64,000 bases of DNA from Palsa-459 sp963841965 (GCA_963841965.1 CAWJES010000001.1:444822-508821), one strand, 5' to 3'; positions 17,730 to 27,675 are shown, counted from the stretch's first letter. The notes: a model not told the origin generated them from the letters alone. A program made the numbers and translations.

Positions 17730-18311
17730 CTAGGGACTGTACAGCGGGTGGGAGGAGAGGATGGGGATTACGCCCGCAGGCAGGAGTTCACTGGGGTCCG
17801 CACCCGCCGCCAGGGCGTCGCGGACCGACGTGCTGGACAGGTCCACGGGGTCCATCTGCACCACCTCGAGGCGGAACGCGCCGGATTCGGGGATCTCGCT
17901 GCCGGGCCTGGGGACGACCGCGACGGTCGCGAGTCGGGCGAGGTCCCCCGCCCGGTGCCATTCGCGGAGACCGGCCGCTGCGTCCGCGCCGAGGATGACG
18001 ACGATGCTGGTCTTCGGGTCGGACGCGAGCAGCGCCTCGACGGTGTCGACGGTGTACGTCGGGCCGCCGCGGACGATCTCGAGGTCGCTCACCTCGACGC
18101 GATCCATTCCGGAGAACGCTGCCCTCGCCATGTCGAGACGCAGAGCCGGCGACGCCGTCGGCGACTCGGGCTTGCGCCAGGGGTCGTTCGCCACCGTCAC
18201 GATGAGGCGGTCGAGTGCGAGCTGGTCTCGCGCCGCTGCGACGGCACGGACGTGGCCGAGGTGCGGCGGATCGAAGGTGCCGCCGAACACGCCGAGCCTT
18301 CGAGTTTCCAT
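17730..18311 (-). CDS. nadD: Nicotinate-nucleotide adenylyltransferase
   Basis: Makes deamido-NAD from nicotinate mononucleotide and ATP. The 193-residue product has the nucleotidyltransferase motif GVFGGTFDPPHLGHVRA at the N-terminus and the C-terminal LSSTSVRDAL motif. ATG at 18311 is chosen from the family N-terminus and from TAGGCT placed 7 nt upstream. Confidence 0.95.
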   Translation of the reverse strand: METRRLGVFGGTFDPPHLGHVRAVAAARDQLALDRLIVTVANDPWRKPESPTASPALRLDMARAAFSGMDRVEVSDLEIVRGGPTYTVDTVEALLASDPKTSIVVILGADAAAGLREWHRAGDLARLATVAVVPRPGSEIPESGAFRLEVVQMDPVDLSSTSVRDALAAGADPSELLPAGVIPILSSHPLYSP

Positions 18312-18318
18312 CCGGTCG

Positions 18319-18324
18319 AGCCTA
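18319..18324 (-). promoter_or_regulatory. -10 box for leaderless nadD
   Basis: TAGGCT on the minus strand, 7 nt before the nadD ATG. No Shine-Dalgarno is present. Confidence 0.45.
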
Positions 18325-18361
18325 CGAGCGCTGGCGGGCGCAGCCGTGTTCTGCCCACGCC

Positions 18362-18367
18362 TACGCT
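18362..18367 (+). promoter_or_regulatory. -10 box for leaderless DAHP synthase gene
   Basis: TACGCT, 6 nt before ATG 18374. It lies about 40 nt from the divergent nadD -10 box. Confidence 0.5.
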
Positions 18368-18373
18368 TTGGGG

Positions 18374-19749
18374 ATGGCGAACGAGCGCGATGCCTGGCAC
18401 CCCGGCTCCTGGCGGAGCAGGTCGGCCGCACAGCAGCCGAACTGGCCTGACCACGACGCGCTCAAGCGCGCTGAGACGCAGCTGGGGGCGCTGCCGCCCC
18501 TCGTGTTCGCAGGCGAGGCGCGCCGACTCACCGAGCAACTCGCCGAGGTCGCCGCGGGCGACGCCTTCCTGCTCCAGGCCGGCGACTGCGCCGAGTCGTT
18601 CCACGACAACTCGGCCGACGCCATCCGCGACAAGCTCAAGGTCATCCTCCAGATGGCCGTCGTGCTCACCTACGCCTCGGGGGTCCCCGTTCTCAAGGTC
18701 GGCAGGATCGCGGGCCAGTTCGCCAAGCCTCGCTCACAGGAGCTCGAGGAGATCGACGGGGTCACGCTCGAGAGCTTCCGCGGCCACATCGTCAACGACG
18801 AGCCGTTTGAGGAGGCAGCCAGGCGACCGGATCCGGCGCGCCTCGTCGCGGCGTACCAGCAGTCCGTGGCGACGCTGAACCTCCTGCGCGCCTTCACGAA
18901 GGGAGGCTTTGCCGATCTCTCGCGCGTCCACGCGTGGAACCAGGAGTTCGTCGGCTCGTCAGCTGAGGGCCAGCGGTACAACCAGATCGCCGACGAGATC
19001 GAGCGCGCGATGGCGTTCATGCGGGCCTGCGGGATCGACCTCGCGAAGGAGCACTCGCTGCACGAGGTGGACTTCTACACGAGCCATGAGGCGCTGGTCC
19101 TCAACTACGAGGAGGCGCTGACCCGGCGCGACTCGCTGACCGGCGGGTGGTACGACTGCTCGGCGCACCTGCTGTGGGTCGGGGAGCGCACGCGACAGAT
19201 CGACGGCGCGCACGTCGAGTTCCTCTCGGGGATCGGCAACCCGATCGGCTGCAAGCTCGGACCGTCGACAACGCCGGCGCAGGCCGTGGCGCTTGCAGGA
19301 CGCCTGGACCCCGATCGCACGCCCGGCCGGCTGACCTTCGTCACCCGGATGGGCGCGACGCGCGTGGAGGACCTGCTGGGACCGATCGTCGCTGCGGTCC
19401 GCGACGCCGGCCACCCCGTCGTCTGGGCGTGCGACCCGATGCACGGCAACACCTTCACCGCGGAGAACGGGCTCAAGACGCGTCGGTTCGACGACATCCT
19501 CGAGGAGATCCGCGGGCTACTTCAGCGTGCACCGCTCGCTCGGGACCTGGGCGGGCGGCGTGCACGTCGAGCTGACCGGCGCGGAGGTGACCGAGTGCCT
19601 GGGCGGGTCGGAGGACGATCTTCGAGAGCGATCTCGACGCCAACTACACGAGCATGTGCGACCCGAGGCTCAACGCCCGCCAGAGCCTCGACCTGGCGTT
19701 CCGCGTCTCCGAGCTGCTCCGCGACGAGAAGGGTCAGGCGACCGGATAG
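18374..19749 (+). CDS. aroG: Class II DAHP synthase, interrupted by two frameshifts near its 3' end
   Basis: First enzyme of the shikimate pathway (PEP plus erythrose 4-phosphate). The first 380 residues read cleanly and are class II DAHPS: LQAGDCAESF, KVGRIAGQFAKPRS, YTSHEALVLNYEEALTR, GNPIGCKLGP, VWACDPMHGNT. After EEIRG the frame breaks at the GGG near 19514 (one extra base). It continues as YFSVHRSLGTWAGGVHVELT, breaks again near 19616, and finishes as FESDLDANYTSMCDPRLNAR through TAG at 19749. Removing two bases gives 457 residues, the family length. All C-terminal motifs survive, so sequence error is more likely than decay. Its 3' end overlaps the convergent phosphatase gene by 16 nt. 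Confidence 0.88.
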
Positions 19750-20402
19750 CGGTCGTTGTACCGACCGAGCCGCCACCCGCGGTCGGTCACCTCCACGTCG
19801 GTCATCGACGCGTACCGCGTCGGCAGCACGACGCGGGCGCTCGCCGGGAGCCCGAAGACGAGGCCGACACCGGCCGCGATGACCCCGCCGTGGCAGGCGA
19901 TCACGATCGTCTGGCCGTGGTGGGTCCCGGCGAGCTCGGCGAGCACCCCGCGCACCCGCTCGTGGAACTCGGTCAGCGACTCGCCGCCCGGGCCGATGGG
20001 CAGGTGCGGCGCGTGGTCGAAGTCGGGCATCTCGAACCGGTCCGCCACCTCGTCCCAGCGCAGGCCGTCGAGCTCGCCGGCGTCGTGCTCGCGAAGGTCG
20101 TGGCGGACGGTGACTCCGAGCCCGCCGAGCACCGGGGCGAGGATCTCCGCCGTCTCGATGGCGCGCGGGAGCGTCGACGCGTACAGGGCGGCGGCACCGT
20201 CCACCTCGCGGGACGCGGCCAGCCGCGAGGCGAGGATCGCGACCTGCTCGCGGCCGGCATCGGTCAGGCCCACGTCGCCCGTCGGGCCGCCCACGATCCC
20301 TCGGACCGCCGAGACGGGCTCGCCGTGGCGCACGAGGACGATCCTCGTGGTGGGTGCCTCCGACGAGAGGGTGCGGATCGAGGGCGGGGGCTTGAGCGTC
20401 AC
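19734..20402 (-). CDS. Histidine phosphatase superfamily protein
   Basis: Predicted phosphohydrolase of about 222 residues. It has the catalytic VRHGEP motif near the N-terminus, a second arginine region (YASTLPRAIETAEIL), GGESLTEFHERV and the second histidine in IACHGGVIAAG. The substrate is unknown; phosphoglycerate-mutase-like or phosphatase activity is expected. GTG at 20402 overlaps the stop of the VWA gene as GTGA. It is the last gene of a moxR-VWA-phosphatase run. Confidence 0.85.
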   Translation of the reverse strand: MTLKPPPSIRTLSSEAPTTRIVLVRHGEPVSAVRGIVGGPTGDVGLTDAGREQVAILASRLAASREVDGAAALYASTLPRAIETAEILAPVLGGLGVTVRHDLREHDAGELDGLRWDEVADRFEMPDFDHAPHLPIGPGGESLTEFHERVRGVLAELAGTHHGQTIVIACHGGVIAAGVGLVFGLPASARVVLPTRYASMTDVEVTDRGWRLGRYNDRYPVA

Positions 20403-21846
20403 GCGAGCGCGCCGACGAAGTGCTCGAGCTGGCGGAGCGTGCGGCACTCGACGACGTCGTTGCAGTACGGCGCGTATGCCGAGACGATGGAGTCCCCCGA
20501 GTCCCAGTAGCTCCGGGGCTCCGGATTGAGCCAGTACACGGCGCGCGCGCGGGCCCGCAGGTCCGCGAGGACCCAGGCCTCCGGGGCGTGGTAGTTGTTG
20601 CGCGCGTCGCCGAGCACGAGCACGCTCGTTCGCCTCGAGACGTCCTGGGCGAAGCGCTCGTGGAACAGCGTGAGCGCCCGGCCGTAGTCGGAGTGGCCGT
20701 CGACCCACACCACGTCGGCCTCGGTGTTGATGCGGTTGACCGCGACCGCGGGGTCCGACTGGTTCTCGAAGAACCGGGTCGCCTCGTCCAGGCCGTCAAC
20801 GAAGACGAAGCTGCGGACCTTGCGGAACTGCGACGAGATCGCGTGCACCAGCAGGAGCGTGAACCTCGCGAAGCTCGCGACGGAGCCCGACACGTCGGCG
20901 ATGACGAAGATCTCCGGCTTCGCGGGACGCGGCGGCTTGAACACTGGAGTGATGGGGACGCCCCCGGTCGACATGCTGTGGCGGACCGTGCGGCGCAGGT
21001 CCAGCGATCCGCGGTGCCCCTTGCGCCGCTTGCGGGCGAGCCGGACCGCCATCTTGCGGCTGAGCGGGACAAGGGCGCGGTTGAGCTGGGCCAGCTCGTC
21101 GCGCGTCGCGTGCATCACGTCGATGTCCTCGGGGAGCGGCTTGCGCACGGAACGGGCAAGGGCCGCCGCGCCCCGATCCTCGACGAGCCGGCGCCTGATC
21201 TCGGCCTCCACGGCGCGCTTCACGAGCTCGACGCGTGCTGCCGCCTCGTCGCGCGCGAGGCGCTCTGTGAGCGAACCCGGCGCGACGGGACCTGTCCGGC
21301 CGCCGCCTGCTCGAGCATCCGCTGGAGCCGGTCGAGGTCGAGGTTCCGCAACGTGCGGTACAGGTAGTACGTGCCACCGACGGGCCTGCCCGGCTCCATG
21401 CCCGCGTAGCGGTTGACTGCCTGGCGGGCGACGTCGGCGAGCAGGGCCTCGTCGCGCTCGAGCAGCGCCCGCACGAGCATCGCCGCGAGCTCCTCTGCGC
21501 TGACGTCGCCCGACGCCCCGCCGCCGCGTCCCTGGGACCTGCCTCGACCGCGCTGCCCCTCGGCGCGGCCCTGCTCCCTCGACGCCTCCTCGAGGGCGTC
21601 GAGCTCCCCGTCGGCGTCCGTCGCGGCCGCATCGATCATCGCGAAGTAGATCTCGAACGCCGTGTCGAAGACCGGGTAGTGCGCCTCGTCCTTGACCATT
21701 GTCGCGGCCAGCGCCGCCTTCATGACCGGGCGGTCCAGCAGGTCGATGGCCACGAGGGCGCGCGCGGCGTCGAGGTGCTCGGTCGTGGACACCGGTATGC
21801 CCGCCGCGCGAAGCTCCGCGACGAACTCGCCCAGCAGGTCGAGCAT
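20399..21846 (-). CDS. VWA-domain (CoxE-like) protein, one frameshift
   Basis: CoxE/YehP-type protein with a helical N-terminal part (LDLLGEFVAELRAAGIPVS) and a C-terminal von Willebrand A domain carrying the MIDAS motif DVSGSVASF, with DGHSDYGRAL later. It reads in one frame from ATG 21846 to about 21290 and in another from there to TGA at 20399. One missing base near 21280-21300 joins them into about 482 residues. It forms the usual pair with the MoxR ATPase upstream, whose stop overlaps this start by 1 nt. Such pairs act as chaperone or metal-insertion machines; the client is unknown. Confidence 0.85.
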
Positions 21847-22775
21847 CAGGCTGGCTTCCCGAGCAGCTCCTTGGTGGCCTTGTCGATGTCACTCTGGTAC
21901 TTGAGCAGCACGTGCAGCGTCTCGGCGACGTCCTGGTCGCCGAGCTCCGAGCGGCCGAGGATCACGAGGGTGCGGGCCCAGTCGAGGGTCTCGGACACCG
22001 ACGGGGCCTTGCGAAGGTCGAGCCCGCGGAGCGTCCGGACCACCTCGGCGATCCTCGTGGCGAGCGCGGACGTGACCCCGGGCACCCGCGACAGGACGAT
22101 GGCACGCTCGCGCTCGACGTCGGGGTACCCGATGTGCAGGTACAGGCAGCGCCGCTTCAGCGCCTCGGAGAGCTCCCTCGTGTTGTTGGACGTGAGGAAC
22201 ACCATGGGGAGCTGGGTGGCCGTCACGGTCCCGAGCTCGGGGATCGACACCTGGTACTCCGAGAGGATCTCCAAGAGCAGCGCCTCGGTCTCGACCTCGA
22301 CGCGGTCGACCTCGTCGACGAGCAGCACGACCGGCTCGGTGGCGCTGATCGCCTCAAGCAGCGGTCGGGTGAGGAGGAACTCGCTCGAGAAGATGTCCCC
22401 TTCGAGCTCGTGCCAGTCGACGTGCGCGTCCTCGCCGGACTGCCCGGCCTGTATCCGCAGGAGCTGCTTGCGGTAGTTCCACTCGTAGAGGGCCTTGGAC
22501 TCGTCGAGCCCCTCGTAGCACTGCAGCCGGATGAGCCGGGCGCCGAGGGCCTCGGCGACGGTCTTGGCGAGCTGGGTCTTGCCAGTGCCCGCCGGGCCCT
22601 CGACCAGCACGGGCTTGATGAGCCGATCCGCGAGGAAGACCGCGCTCGCGATCGAGGCGTCCGCGAGGTACCGGTTGGCAGCGAGCGCGGCGCCGACCTC
22701 GTCGGGCGAGTCGAAGCGCGGCGCTCGGACGTGGTCGAGGCCGAGGGGATCGGTCACCTGGTCGTGGGGGGTCAT
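21846..22775 (-). CDS. MoxR-family AAA+ ATPase
   Basis: The 309-residue product has Walker A GPAGTGKTQLAK, Walker B VVLLVDEVDR, sensor 1 (FLTSNNTRELSEALKRRC) and a C-terminal lid. It works with the downstream VWA protein. ATG at 22775 overlaps the proA stop as ATGA. A longer reading upstream in this frame is the middle of proA. The client could be an oxidoreductase or a membrane complex; nothing next to it identifies one. Confidence 0.9.
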   Translation of the reverse strand: MTPHDQVTDPLGLDHVRAPRFDSPDEVGAALAANRYLADASIASAVFLADRLIKPVLVEGPAGTGKTQLAKTVAEALGARLIRLQCYEGLDESKALYEWNYRKQLLRIQAGQSGEDAHVDWHELEGDIFSSEFLLTRPLLEAISATEPVVLLVDEVDRVEVETEALLLEILSEYQVSIPELGTVTATQLPMVFLTSNNTRELSEALKRRCLYLHIGYPDVERERAIVLSRVPGVTSALATRIAEVVRTLRGLDLRKAPSVSETLDWARTLVILGRSELGDQDVAETLHVLLKYQSDIDKATKELLGKPA

Positions 22776-24021
22776 GTGCGGATCTGTCCTCCTCCGCGCA
22801 GCACCCAGCGGATGCTGGTCAGCTCGCGCAGTCCCATCGGGCCGCGGGCGTGCAGCTTCTGCGTGGAGATCCCGACCTCGGCCCCGAGTCCGAGCTCGGA
22901 ACCGTCGACGAACCGGGTCGATGCGTTGACGAGGACGGCTGCGGCGTCGACCTCGCTGGTCCACCGGTTGGCGCTTGCGACGCTCGAGGTCACGATCGCC
23001 TCGGAGTGTCCCGAGCCGTATGCGGCGACATGGTCGATGGCCGCGTCGATCGAGTCCACGACCCGGACCGCGAGCACCAGGTCGAGGAACTCGCTGGCCC
23101 AGTCTGTCTCGGTCGCCTCGAGCGCGCGCGGGATGGCTGCGCGCACCGCCGGATCGCCCCGCAGCTCCACGGTCGCCAGTGCCCCGTCGAGCATGGGCGA
23201 GGAACCGGTCCGACACTGTCCGGTGCACGAGCAGCGTCTCGGCCGCGTTGCAGACCCCGGGACGCGATGTCTTGGCATTCACGATGATGCCCAGCGCCAT
23301 ATCGAGGTCAGCTGTCGCGTCGACGTACACGTGGCAGTTGCCGTCGCCGTCGAGGACGTAGGGCACCGTGGCGTGCTCGAGCATCGCTGCGATGAGCGCC
23401 TTGCCGCCCCTCGGGATGAGGCAGTCGATGACGCCGCGCAGCTGCATGAACTGCACGGCCGTCGCGTGCGATGTGTCCTCCACGAGGCTGATCGGCGGCC
23501 TTGGGGAGGCCCGCGCCCGCGAGGCCCTCGCCGAGCGCCGCGACGACCTCGAGGTTGGTCCCCTGTGCCGACGCCGAGCCGCGCAGGTAGGCCGCGCTGC
23601 CCGCCTTCAGGCACAGCCCGGCTGCATCGCTCGTGACGTTCGGTCGGTTCTCGTAGATCACGCCGATGACGCCGAGCGGCACCCGCACCCGCTCGACGCG
23701 CAGCCCGTTCGGCCGAACCGAGCCTTCGACGACCTCGCCGATCGGGTCCGCGAGTCCGGCCACGGCCTCGAGCCCGCCCGCCATCGCGGCGATCCGGGCC
23801 CCGTCGAGGCGGAGCCGGTCGATCCCGCTCAGCGCCATGCCGTCGGCGCTCGCAGCCTCGACGTCGCGCTCGTTGGCCGGCAGGATCACGGCCGTCCGGT
23901 CTCGGAGCGAGGCAGCCGCGGCGAGCAGTGCGTCGTTCTTCGTGGTCGTCGACGCCACCGCGAGCACGCGGGCGGCCGCCCGCACAGCGGCTCCCTGGGC
24001 CTCGAGCAGCGGGTCCGGCAT
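22772..24021 (-). CDS. proA: Gamma-glutamyl phosphate reductase, two frameshifts
   Basis: Second step of proline synthesis, reducing gamma-glutamyl phosphate. Three frames join: residues MPDPLLEAQG to GLPKAA; then SLVEDTSHATAVQFMQLRGV through NAAETLLVH; then MLDGALATVELRG to the stop at 22772. One extra base near 23493 and one near 23199 (a CCC run) account for the breaks. Corrected length is 415 residues, normal for ProA, and the catalytic Cys region (RPGVCNAAETLLVH) is intact. ATG 24021 rather than 24024 is preferred because TACGAT lies exactly 6 nt upstream. The stop overlaps moxR. Confidence 0.88.
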
Positions 24022-24027
24022 CATCGA

Positions 24028-24033
24028 ATCGTA
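24028..24033 (-). promoter_or_regulatory. Internal -10 box upstream of proA
   Basis: TACGAT within the 29-nt proB-proA gap, 6 nt before ATG 24021. It suggests a separate leaderless proA transcript. Confidence 0.45.
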
Positions 24034-24050
24034 CCGCTGGAGCCGGTGGG

Positions 24051-25130
24051 TCAGACGAGGACGACGAGGTCGTCGCGATGGATCGCGACAGCGTCGCGGC
24101 CCGTCGGCTCGTGTTCGTCGGCTCCCGGCGTGCCGGTCGGCGCCGAGCGCACCAGTCCCTTCGCAACGAGCGCACCGTCGGCAACGACCTCGACCGCGTC
24201 ACCGGCCGTGAACGCTCCGTCGTGGCCCGTGACGCCCGCGAAGAGCAGGCTCGCTCCCGACTCGAGTGCGCGCCGCGCCCCCTGGTCGACGAAGAGCGTG
24301 CCCGTGGACGTCGTCGCGAAGGCGATCCACGCCTTGCGCGCGGCGAGCGGCTTCGGGCGCGCGCGGAACACCGTCGCGCACCCCGGCTCATCGTCCGCGA
24401 CCCGGAGCAGGATCTGCTCACCGCGCGCGTCTGCGATGACCGCCTCGATCCCCGACCACGTCGCGAGCCGCGCGGCCGCCAGCTTCGAGGTCATGCCGCC
24501 GCTCCCGATGGCGCTCGCCGATCCGCCGGCGACGGCTTCGAGCGCATGGTCGATCTCGGTCACCTCCTCGATGAGCGTCGCGTCCTCGGTGAGCGAGGGG
24601 TCTGCAGTCAGCAGGCCGGGCGTGTCCGTCAGCATCACCAGGCGCCTGGCTCCGACGAGGACCGCCACCAGCGCCGCGAGCCGGTCGTTGTCGCCGAACC
24701 GGATCTCCTCGTCGGCGACGGCGTCGTTCTCGTTGACGATCGGCACGACGCCGAGGTCCACCAGCGCCTCGAAGGTCCGTCTGGCGAGCAGGTACTGGCG
24801 GCGAGAGAAGAAGTCGCTCGGATCGAGCAGCACCTGGCCCGCGAGGATCCCGTGGCGACCAAGGCCGTCCTGCCAGCTGCGCACCACTCGGTGCTGGCCG
24901 ACCGCCGAAGCGGCCTGCAGCGTCGCCATCTCCCTGGGTCGCTCGACGATCCCGAGCTCGGCCAGCCCCGTTGCGATCGCACCGGACGAGACGACGATCA
25001 CGTCCGATCCCCTCTCGCGCATCGCCGCGACCTGCTCGGACAGCGATGCGATGAGCGACTCGTCCGGCCGGCCGTCGCCCGACGTCACCGACGTCGAACC
25101 GACCTTCACGACCTCGATGGATGCGCTCAC
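24051..25130 (-). CDS. proB: Glutamate 5-kinase with PUA domain
   Basis: First step of proline synthesis. The 359-residue product has the amino-acid-kinase core (VVKVGSTSVTS, VVSSGAIATG, NENDAVADEEIRFGDND, GSGGMTSKLAAARLA) and a C-terminal PUA domain from about residue 270. GTG at 25130 overlaps the obg stop as GTGA, so obg-proB-proA is an operon. Confidence 0.96.
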   Translation of the reverse strand: MSASIEVVKVGSTSVTSGDGRPDESLIASLSEQVAAMRERGSDVIVVSSGAIATGLAELGIVERPREMATLQAASAVGQHRVVRSWQDGLGRHGILAGQVLLDPSDFFSRRQYLLARRTFEALVDLGVVPIVNENDAVADEEIRFGDNDRLAALVAVLVGARRLVMLTDTPGLLTADPSLTEDATLIEEVTEIDHALEAVAGGSASAIGSGGMTSKLAAARLATWSGIEAVIADARGEQILLRVADDEPGCATVFRARPKPLAARKAWIAFATTSTGTLFVDQGARRALESGASLLFAGVTGHDGAFTAGDAVEVVADGALVAKGLVRSAPTGTPGADEHEPTGRDAVAIHRDDLVVLV

Positions 25131-26488
25131 GACGGACCCTGCTCACGGCGCTTCGTCCTCGCGGTCCGCTCGGCGCGCGTCGGGCGGTGCGCCGTCGGTT
25201 CCACGCCCCCCGTCCCCTCCTCGCGCCACCACTCGAACGTCAGGTCACCGATGGCCACGAAGTCGCCGTCGCGGGCACCGGCACGGGCGAGCGCGCGGTC
25301 GACACCGAGGCGGTCGAGCCTCCTGCGCACCTCGTCGAGCGCACCTTCGTCGGTGAGGTCGCTGAGCCTGACGGCCCGGAGCGCCGCGCGGCCCGAGACG
25401 GTGAACGACCCGTCGGCGAGACGCTCCACGACGAGCTCGTCGGAGGCGGGACGGTGGATCCGCGGCGTCGCCGTGACGGCCTCGGCGTCACGTGCCGCGC
25501 GTCGGCCACGAGGATGGCGAGCCGGCCCAGGAGCTCGCCCAGGTTGTCCCCGCGCGTCGCCGAGACGACGAGATCGAGCTCGGCGCCGTGCTCCGGGCCC
25601 TCGAGCAGGTCGCCCTTCGAACCGACAACCACCGTCGGGCGGTCGAGGAGTTCAGGCAGGTAGGCGCCCAGCTCGCCCATGAGGACCTCGAGCTGGCGCG
25701 ACGGGGATTCGGGGTGCCATCGGCGAGAGGTCAAGCAGCACGCAGAGGACCCTGGCGCGCTCAACGTGGCGCAGGAACTCGTGGCCGAGCCCCCGGCCGG
25801 CGGCGGCTCCCTCGATGAGGCCGGGAACGTCGGCCATCACGAACTCCGTGGCCTCGTCGGGACGTCCCGCGCGATCGCCCACCCGAACGACGCCCAGGTG
25901 CGGGACGAGCGTCGTGAAGGGGTAGTCGGCGATCTTGGGCTTTGCCGCCGAGACCCGCGAGATGAGGGTCGACTTGCCGACGTTCGGGAACCCGATGAGC
26001 GCCACATCGGCAGCGAGCTTCAGCTCGAGATCGCACCACTTCTCGTCGCCCCGCTCGCCCTGCTCAGCGAACGCTGGCGCGCGTCGGCGGTTGGACAGGA
26101 ACTTCGCGTTGCCGTGCCCGCCGTGTCCGCCTTCCGCGACGCGGTACCGGTCGCCTGGGACCGAGAGGTCGCAGAGCAGCTCGCCCTCCAAGGTCCGCAC
26201 GACCGTGCCCACCGGGACGGCGACCACCTGGTCGTCCCCGTTGGCACCGTGCTTGCGCTTGCCGTGGCCGTGCGCGCCGTCGGTCGCCCGACGGAAGGGG
26301 TGGTCCCGGAATCCGAGGAGGCTGGCCTGGTTGTTGTCCGCGACGAGCCAGACGTCGCCGCCGTTCCCGCCGTCGCCGCCGTCGGGGCCGCCCATGTCGA
26401 CGTGGGCCTCGCGGCGGAAGGAGATCGATCCCGCGCCTCCGTCGCCGGCCTTGGCGTGGAGCTGGGCCCTGTCTACGAAGCCCGACAC
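25127..26488 (-). CDS. obg: Obg/CgtA GTPase, two compensating frameshifts
   Basis: Ribosome-associated GTPase essential for 50S assembly. The N-terminal Obg fold is glycine-rich (KAGDGGAGSISFRREA). The G domain has GFPNVGKSTLI and VMADVPGLIEGAA, and the C-terminal OCT domain follows (VERLADGSFTVSG to FEWWREEG). The frame breaks after LLDLSPMAP at a run of four C (25711-25714, one base too many) and is restored near 25490 after VADAR by one missing base. Net length is 453 residues, normal. The GTG at 26488 has TAGGAT 7 nt upstream. Confidence 0.9.
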
Positions 26489-26495
26489 GCCCGCA

Positions 26496-26501
26496 ATCCT
26501 A
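26496..26501 (-). promoter_or_regulatory. -10 box for leaderless obg
   Basis: TAGGAT on the minus strand, 7 nt before the GTG start of obg. Confidence 0.45.
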
Positions 26502-26715
26502 CGAGGCGCCGGTGCCGCCACCGGCGGGCAGCCTGGGGAACCGATGTCGCGAGGGTGCTCGGCGCGCAGTTCATGGCCAGTTTTCGGCTCCCGAACGCCG
26601 CCCCGCCGGACCCATCGCAGGCTGGGTCACCCAGACCCTCCGGCAGAACGGGCATGATGGAGCCCTGATGGCCCGGAAAACTCCGGGTTTCCAACCATGA
26701 AGGAGAGTTCACGCG

Positions 26716-27018
26716 GTGAACAAGACCGAGTTGGTAGAGACAGTCGCGACCCACACCGGCATCGCGAAGAGCACGGTTGCCGAGGTTCTCGGTGGCTTTG
26801 AAGACGTGGTCCTCGCAGAGGTTGCCGCCGGCAACAAGGTGACCGTGACCGGATTCGTGTCGTTTGAGCAGGTCCAGCGCAAGGCCCGTACGGCGCGCAA
26901 CCCGCAGACCGGCGAGGCGATCCAGGTCAAGGCATCCAAGGCACCGAAGGTGTCCATCGGTGCAACCTTCAAGAAGACCGTGAAGGGCGAGGAGAAGGCT
27001 CCGAAGATCCGCAGCTAG
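26716..27018 (+). CDS. hup: DNA-binding protein HU
   Basis: Nucleoid protein. The 100-residue product has the whole HU/IHF fold: MNKTELVETVATHTGIAKST, then VTVTGFVSFEQVQRKAR with the DNA-clamp arm ARNPQTGEAIQVKASKAPK. There is no Lys/Ala-rich tail as in mycobacterial HupB. GTG at 26716 has AAGGAGA upstream. A CCCGG/CCGGG hairpin lies in the leader at 26672-26687. It sits between obg and rpmA on the opposite strand, an insertion in the usual order. Confidence 0.96.
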   Translation: MNKTELVETVATHTGIAKSTVAEVLGGFEDVVLAEVAAGNKVTVTGFVSFEQVQRKARTARNPQTGEAIQVKASKAPKVSIGATFKKTVKGEEKAPKIRS

Positions 27019-27046
27019 TCACGTCCGTGGCCCTCGGGCCCAGGAA

Positions 27047-27086
27047 CGAAAGAACCCCCGGGGCCTGCGCCCCGGGGGTTCTTTCG
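27047..27086. terminator. Bidirectional intrinsic terminator between hup and rpmA
   Basis: A perfect 18-bp stem with a 4-nt loop (CTGC). The outer part is CGAAAGAA/TTCTTTCG and the inner part GC-rich. A and T tracts at the base suit termination of hup on one strand and rplU-rpmA on the other. Confidence 0.85.
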
Positions 27087-27102
27087 TGCTCGAGGGGCTC
27101 GC

Positions 27103-27354
27103 TCAGTCCTCGAGGATGTCGATCATCTTGCGGCCCTTGCGCTCCGCGAACTTCACCACGCCGTCGCGCTTCGCGAACAGGGTGTCGTCCGAGCCCTTGC
27201 CGACGCCCAGGCCCGGGTGGAAGCGGGTACCCCGCTGGCGGACGAGGATCGAGCCCGCCGTCACCTCGGTGCCCGCGAACGCCTTCACCCCGAGGCGCTG
27301 CGCGTTCGAGTCGCGGCCGTTGCGGGTGGACCCGCCTCCCTTGGTCTTTGACAT
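27103..27354 (-). CDS. rpmA: 50S ribosomal protein L27
   Basis: The 83-residue product has the L27 pattern: KTKGGGSTRNGRDSNAQRLG, then AGSILVRQRGTRFHPG and VKFAERKGRK. Its N-terminus would reach the peptidyl-transferase centre. It starts 9 nt after rplU in the standard pair, and the terminator at 27047-27086 follows. Confidence 0.97.
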   Translation of the reverse strand: MSKTKGGGSTRNGRDSNAQRLGVKAFAGTEVTAGSILVRQRGTRFHPGLGVGKGSDDTLFAKRDGVVKFAERKGRKMIDILED

Positions 27355-27363
27355 CGGTGCTCC

Positions 27364-27675
27364 TCAGCCCTTCGCCGAGATCCCGGTGATCTCGACCGTG
27401 GTGTAGTGCTGGCGGTGGCCCCAGCGCTTGCGCTGGTTCGCCTTGGCCTTGTATGTCAGGCCACGGATCTTCTTGCCCTTCTCCTCGCCGATCACCGTGG
27501 CGGTGACGGTGGCCGCCCCGAGCGACGGTCCTGCGAGGACCTGATCGCCGTCGACGAGCAGGACAGGCGTGAACGAGACGGTCGCCCCGACCTCTTCGCG
27601 GCGCTTGTCGACGCGGACCACCTGGCCCTCCTCGACGCGCTCCTGGGAACCTCCGGTGCGAATGACTGCGTACAT
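27364..27675 (-). CDS. rplU: 50S ribosomal protein L21
   Basis: The 103-residue product begins MYAVIRTGGSQERVEEGQ and contains GLTYKAKANQRKRWGHRQHY, the L21 signature. TAGGAT lies 9 nt before the ATG with only TTCATCCCT between, so the mRNA leader is absent or a few bases long and has no Shine-Dalgarno. Confidence 0.97.
   Translation of the reverse strand: MYAVIRTGGSQERVEEGQVVRVDKRREEVGATVSFTPVLLVDGDQVLAGPSLGAATVTATVIGEEKGKKIRGLTYKAKANQRKRWGHRQHYTTVEITGISAKG

Noticed and set aside
18374..26488. True pseudogenes or programmed frameshifts in the DAHP synthase gene, proA and obg
   Set aside because: All catalytic motifs and total lengths survive after single-base corrections, no slippery-site pattern is shared, and obg is normally essential. 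Sequence error fits better.
26508..26525. GCCGGTG-CCGC-CACCGGC hairpin upstream of obg as a terminator
   Set aside because: No T-tract on either strand, and no gene ends there in a fitting direction.
26672..26687. CCCGG/CCGGG hairpin in the hup leader as an attenuator
   Set aside because: Only a 5-bp stem with three T after it. It is too weak to claim.
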